Of a stretch of 64,000 nucleotides of DNA, positions 62,786 through 64,000 are shown piece after piece. Source of the DNA: Segatella cerevisiae (lineage in GTDB: Bacteria > Bacteroidota > Bacteroidia > Bacteroidales > Bacteroidaceae); contig NZ_JAMXLY010000003.1 of assembly GCF_024054555.1 (NCBI RefSeq), forward strand, positions 1-64,000. The letters run 5' to 3'. The position numbers were made by a program, and so were the translations under genes. The notes under the pieces were generated by a model. That model was not told where the DNA came from. It saw only the letters and a list, made by a program, of their open reading frames with translations, and ran no database searches. Every line of letters starts with the position of its first letter. The stretch's first letter is position 1.

Positions 62786-64000
62786 TTATTCTTTATAACT
62801 CCATTTCATCGTCTTCAGATTCACTGTCACAGTCAAGGTCGTACCCGCGGTGAAATCATCTTCGAACCAAAGATTCCAGGCATCACTTGCAGAAGAAAGA
62901 CTGTAGAGATCTGAAGACGTCGAACCGTACCAAATACCGTTTTCCGTATCTACAACTTTAAAATTCTCCCATTGTTGGGGTTTGTAGGTTCCGGTGTATA
63001 TGCCCTCGGAGGATTTCTTAAGTGTAGCCATAACCGTAGTCCCATCAGGGGTATACATCACCAACTGGGACGGCATCTTTACAGTTTCACCTCCACCGGT
63101 ATGATCACCTTCGGAAATGGTATAATGGAATTGTGCGTCAGAGCCGATAGCCAAGGTGACCGTATAAGTCCCGGCTGTTGCCACCGTCGTATCAGGAAGT
63201 TGTAAGGTCTCCCCAGTAGAAGCATCCGTTCCGGTAGTTTTGTTATACAACTGGGCATCTGCTGTCGCCTGAAGAGCTTCTTGAGCCTTTGTCGTCTTGA
63301 TTACCAAACTCCAGGAATCATTGTTACTGTCGTAAGTCATACCCTCACCATTCAATTTGATGCTGGTCAGGTTAGCGGCAGACCAACTGCCCTCTTTCGT
63401 ATCCACAGTAACCAGCCAATCGCCACTTCCTCCTGAGAACCAGCAGTTCCAGGCATCAGAAGCGTTGGAGAGTTCAAAGGCATGTCCGTCCATAGCATAA
63501 TTGCCCCAAAGTGTACCGTCGTTCTCAAGGAACCAACAGTCTTGCCATGCAGATGCAGCCATATAACCTGTATAGACACCATTCTCGGTAGGAGAATACA
63601 AATAAGCTACGGTGTCCTTTTTCTCCTTGTCAAGTACAGACATGCGGTTCAGATGAATCGTATAAGGAGTAACCTGTACCTGGCAGACATTACTGTATGC
63701 CGAAGTCATATTGTCCCCCTCGGTACTTCTTACACGGAAGTACAGAGGAGAGGCTTTGCTTTCGGTGAGTCCAAGGCTTTTGGCAAGTGTATTCAGGTCT
63801 GAGCCTAAATAGGCTTTGGAAGGTGTCATAATCCTATTTTCACTGAATTTGGCGAAATCTTCAGTTGCGGAAACCTGAAGATAAGTCTGTAGCACACCGT
63901 CAGGTGCAGTCTTGGAAGAATCAGAAGACAACAGTTCCGGAGTATTCCACACCAACGAGAGCACAACGGAAGAATGACTTGAAGGAGAGAGGACGACGTT
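62786..64000 (-). CDS. SusE-like surface glycan-binding protein (partial)
   Basis: 404 residues visible; the 5' end runs off the right edge. The first visible part (VVLSLVWNTPEL, then LNTLAKSLGL and ASPLYFRVRS) is a SusE N-terminal domain. Two repeated glycan-binding-like modules follow, each with the pattern YxGTW-like strand, WYG or LWG, then ASDAWN.WF (near visible residues 180 and 375). Such lipoproteins bind glycans for a SusC/SusD transporter. Position before GH53 and GH2 matches known galactan loci, so SusD and SusC should lie just beyond the edge. Confidence 0.85.
   Translation of the reverse strand, partial: NVVLSPSSHSSVVLSLVWNTPELLSSDSSKTAPDGVLQTYLQVSATEDFAKFSENRIMTPSKAYLGSDLNTLAKSLGLTESKASPLYFRVRSTEGDNMTSAYSNVCQVQVTPYTIHLNRMSVLDKEKKDTVAYLYSPTENGVYTGYMAASAWQDCWFLENDGTLWGNYAMDGHAFELSNASDAWNCWFSGGSGDWLVTVDTKEGSWSAANLTSIKLNGEGMTYDSNNDSWSLVIKTTKAQEALQATADAQLYNKTTGTDASTGETLQLPDTTVATAGTYTVTLAIGSDAQFHYTISEGDHTGGGETVKMPSQLVMYTPDGTTVMATLKKSSEGIYTGTYKPQQWENFKVVDTENGIWYGSTSSDLYSLSSASDAWNLWFEDDFTAGTTLTVTVNLKTMKWSYKE

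Overview
This window comes from a Bacteroidales chromosome, most likely Prevotella or a close relative. The signs are a run of promoters of the Bacteroidetes type (TTTG, about 20 bases, TAnnTTTG), the gene order of the division/cell-wall cluster, the paired glycine-lipid acyltransferases, and a SusE-type polysaccharide utilisation locus. The species is inferred; no rRNA operon is present. The cell wall is predicted to be of the meso-diaminopimelate type from the MurE motif.

Layout. 0.3-2.7 kb (minus): a small secreted protein, then glsA-glsB, which make glycine lipids. 3.1-20.2 kb (plus): the complete dcw cluster mraZ-rsmH-ftsL-ftsI-murE-mraY-murD-ftsW-murG-murC-ftsQ-ftsA-ftsZ, followed by a YqeY-like gene and a strong terminator. 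A triple 10-bp-spaced GTGG repeat in front of mraZ looks like an MraZ operator. 20.1-24.3 kb: a gene-free stretch with short tandem repeats, recO (minus), tRNA-Glu(TTC)-rpsT, and gyrB. 24.3-29.7 kb (plus): a GH95 fucosidase, a stand-alone protein made of the non-catalytic domains of an alpha-L-rhamnosidase, and two tandemly duplicated AraC regulators. 29.8-32.7 kb (minus): gpmI-ung-DUF3109.

32.8-37.9 kb is an accessory, partly decayed island. A frameshifted methyltransferase pseudogene, a probable TauE/SafE permease remnant and a truncated HAD phosphatase lie between intact genes for a secreted PPC-domain protein, an aldo/keto reductase, AroE, an AraC regulator and an isochorismatase-like hydrolase. 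37.9-38.5 kb is gene-free and starts with a 17-bp direct repeat. 38.5-44.5 kb (minus): ferritin and two TonB-type outer-membrane proteins. 44.7-50.9 kb: D-lactate dehydrogenase, then a secreted unknown and a carbohydrate-porin-like gene facing away from a GH3 beta-glucosidase. 51.1-53.7 kb: an AraC regulator, a 23-bp tandem repeat, and an MFS exporter (minus). 53.9-59.2 kb (plus): an asparagine/aspartate-to-fumarate operon (Dcu transporter, periplasmic asparaginase, outer-membrane porin, aspartate ammonia-lyase). 59.2-64.0 kb (minus): the downstream end of a pectic-galactan locus (SusE-like glycan-binding lipoprotein, GH53 endo-galactanase, GH2 beta-galactosidase); its SusC/SusD part should lie beyond the right edge.

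How it fits together. The dcw block makes and polymerises peptidoglycan and builds the divisome. The right half is the metabolism of a glycan-degrading, fumarate-respiring anaerobe: surface enzymes release galactose, fucose and glucose, asparagine and aspartate supply fumarate as electron acceptor, and D-lactate dehydrogenase is a redox outlet. The least explained parts are a predicted three-way-junction element between mraY and murD, the 22-23-bp tandem repeats at two distant sites, and the decaying island. No CRISPR array, prophage, insertion sequence or obviously new defence system was seen.
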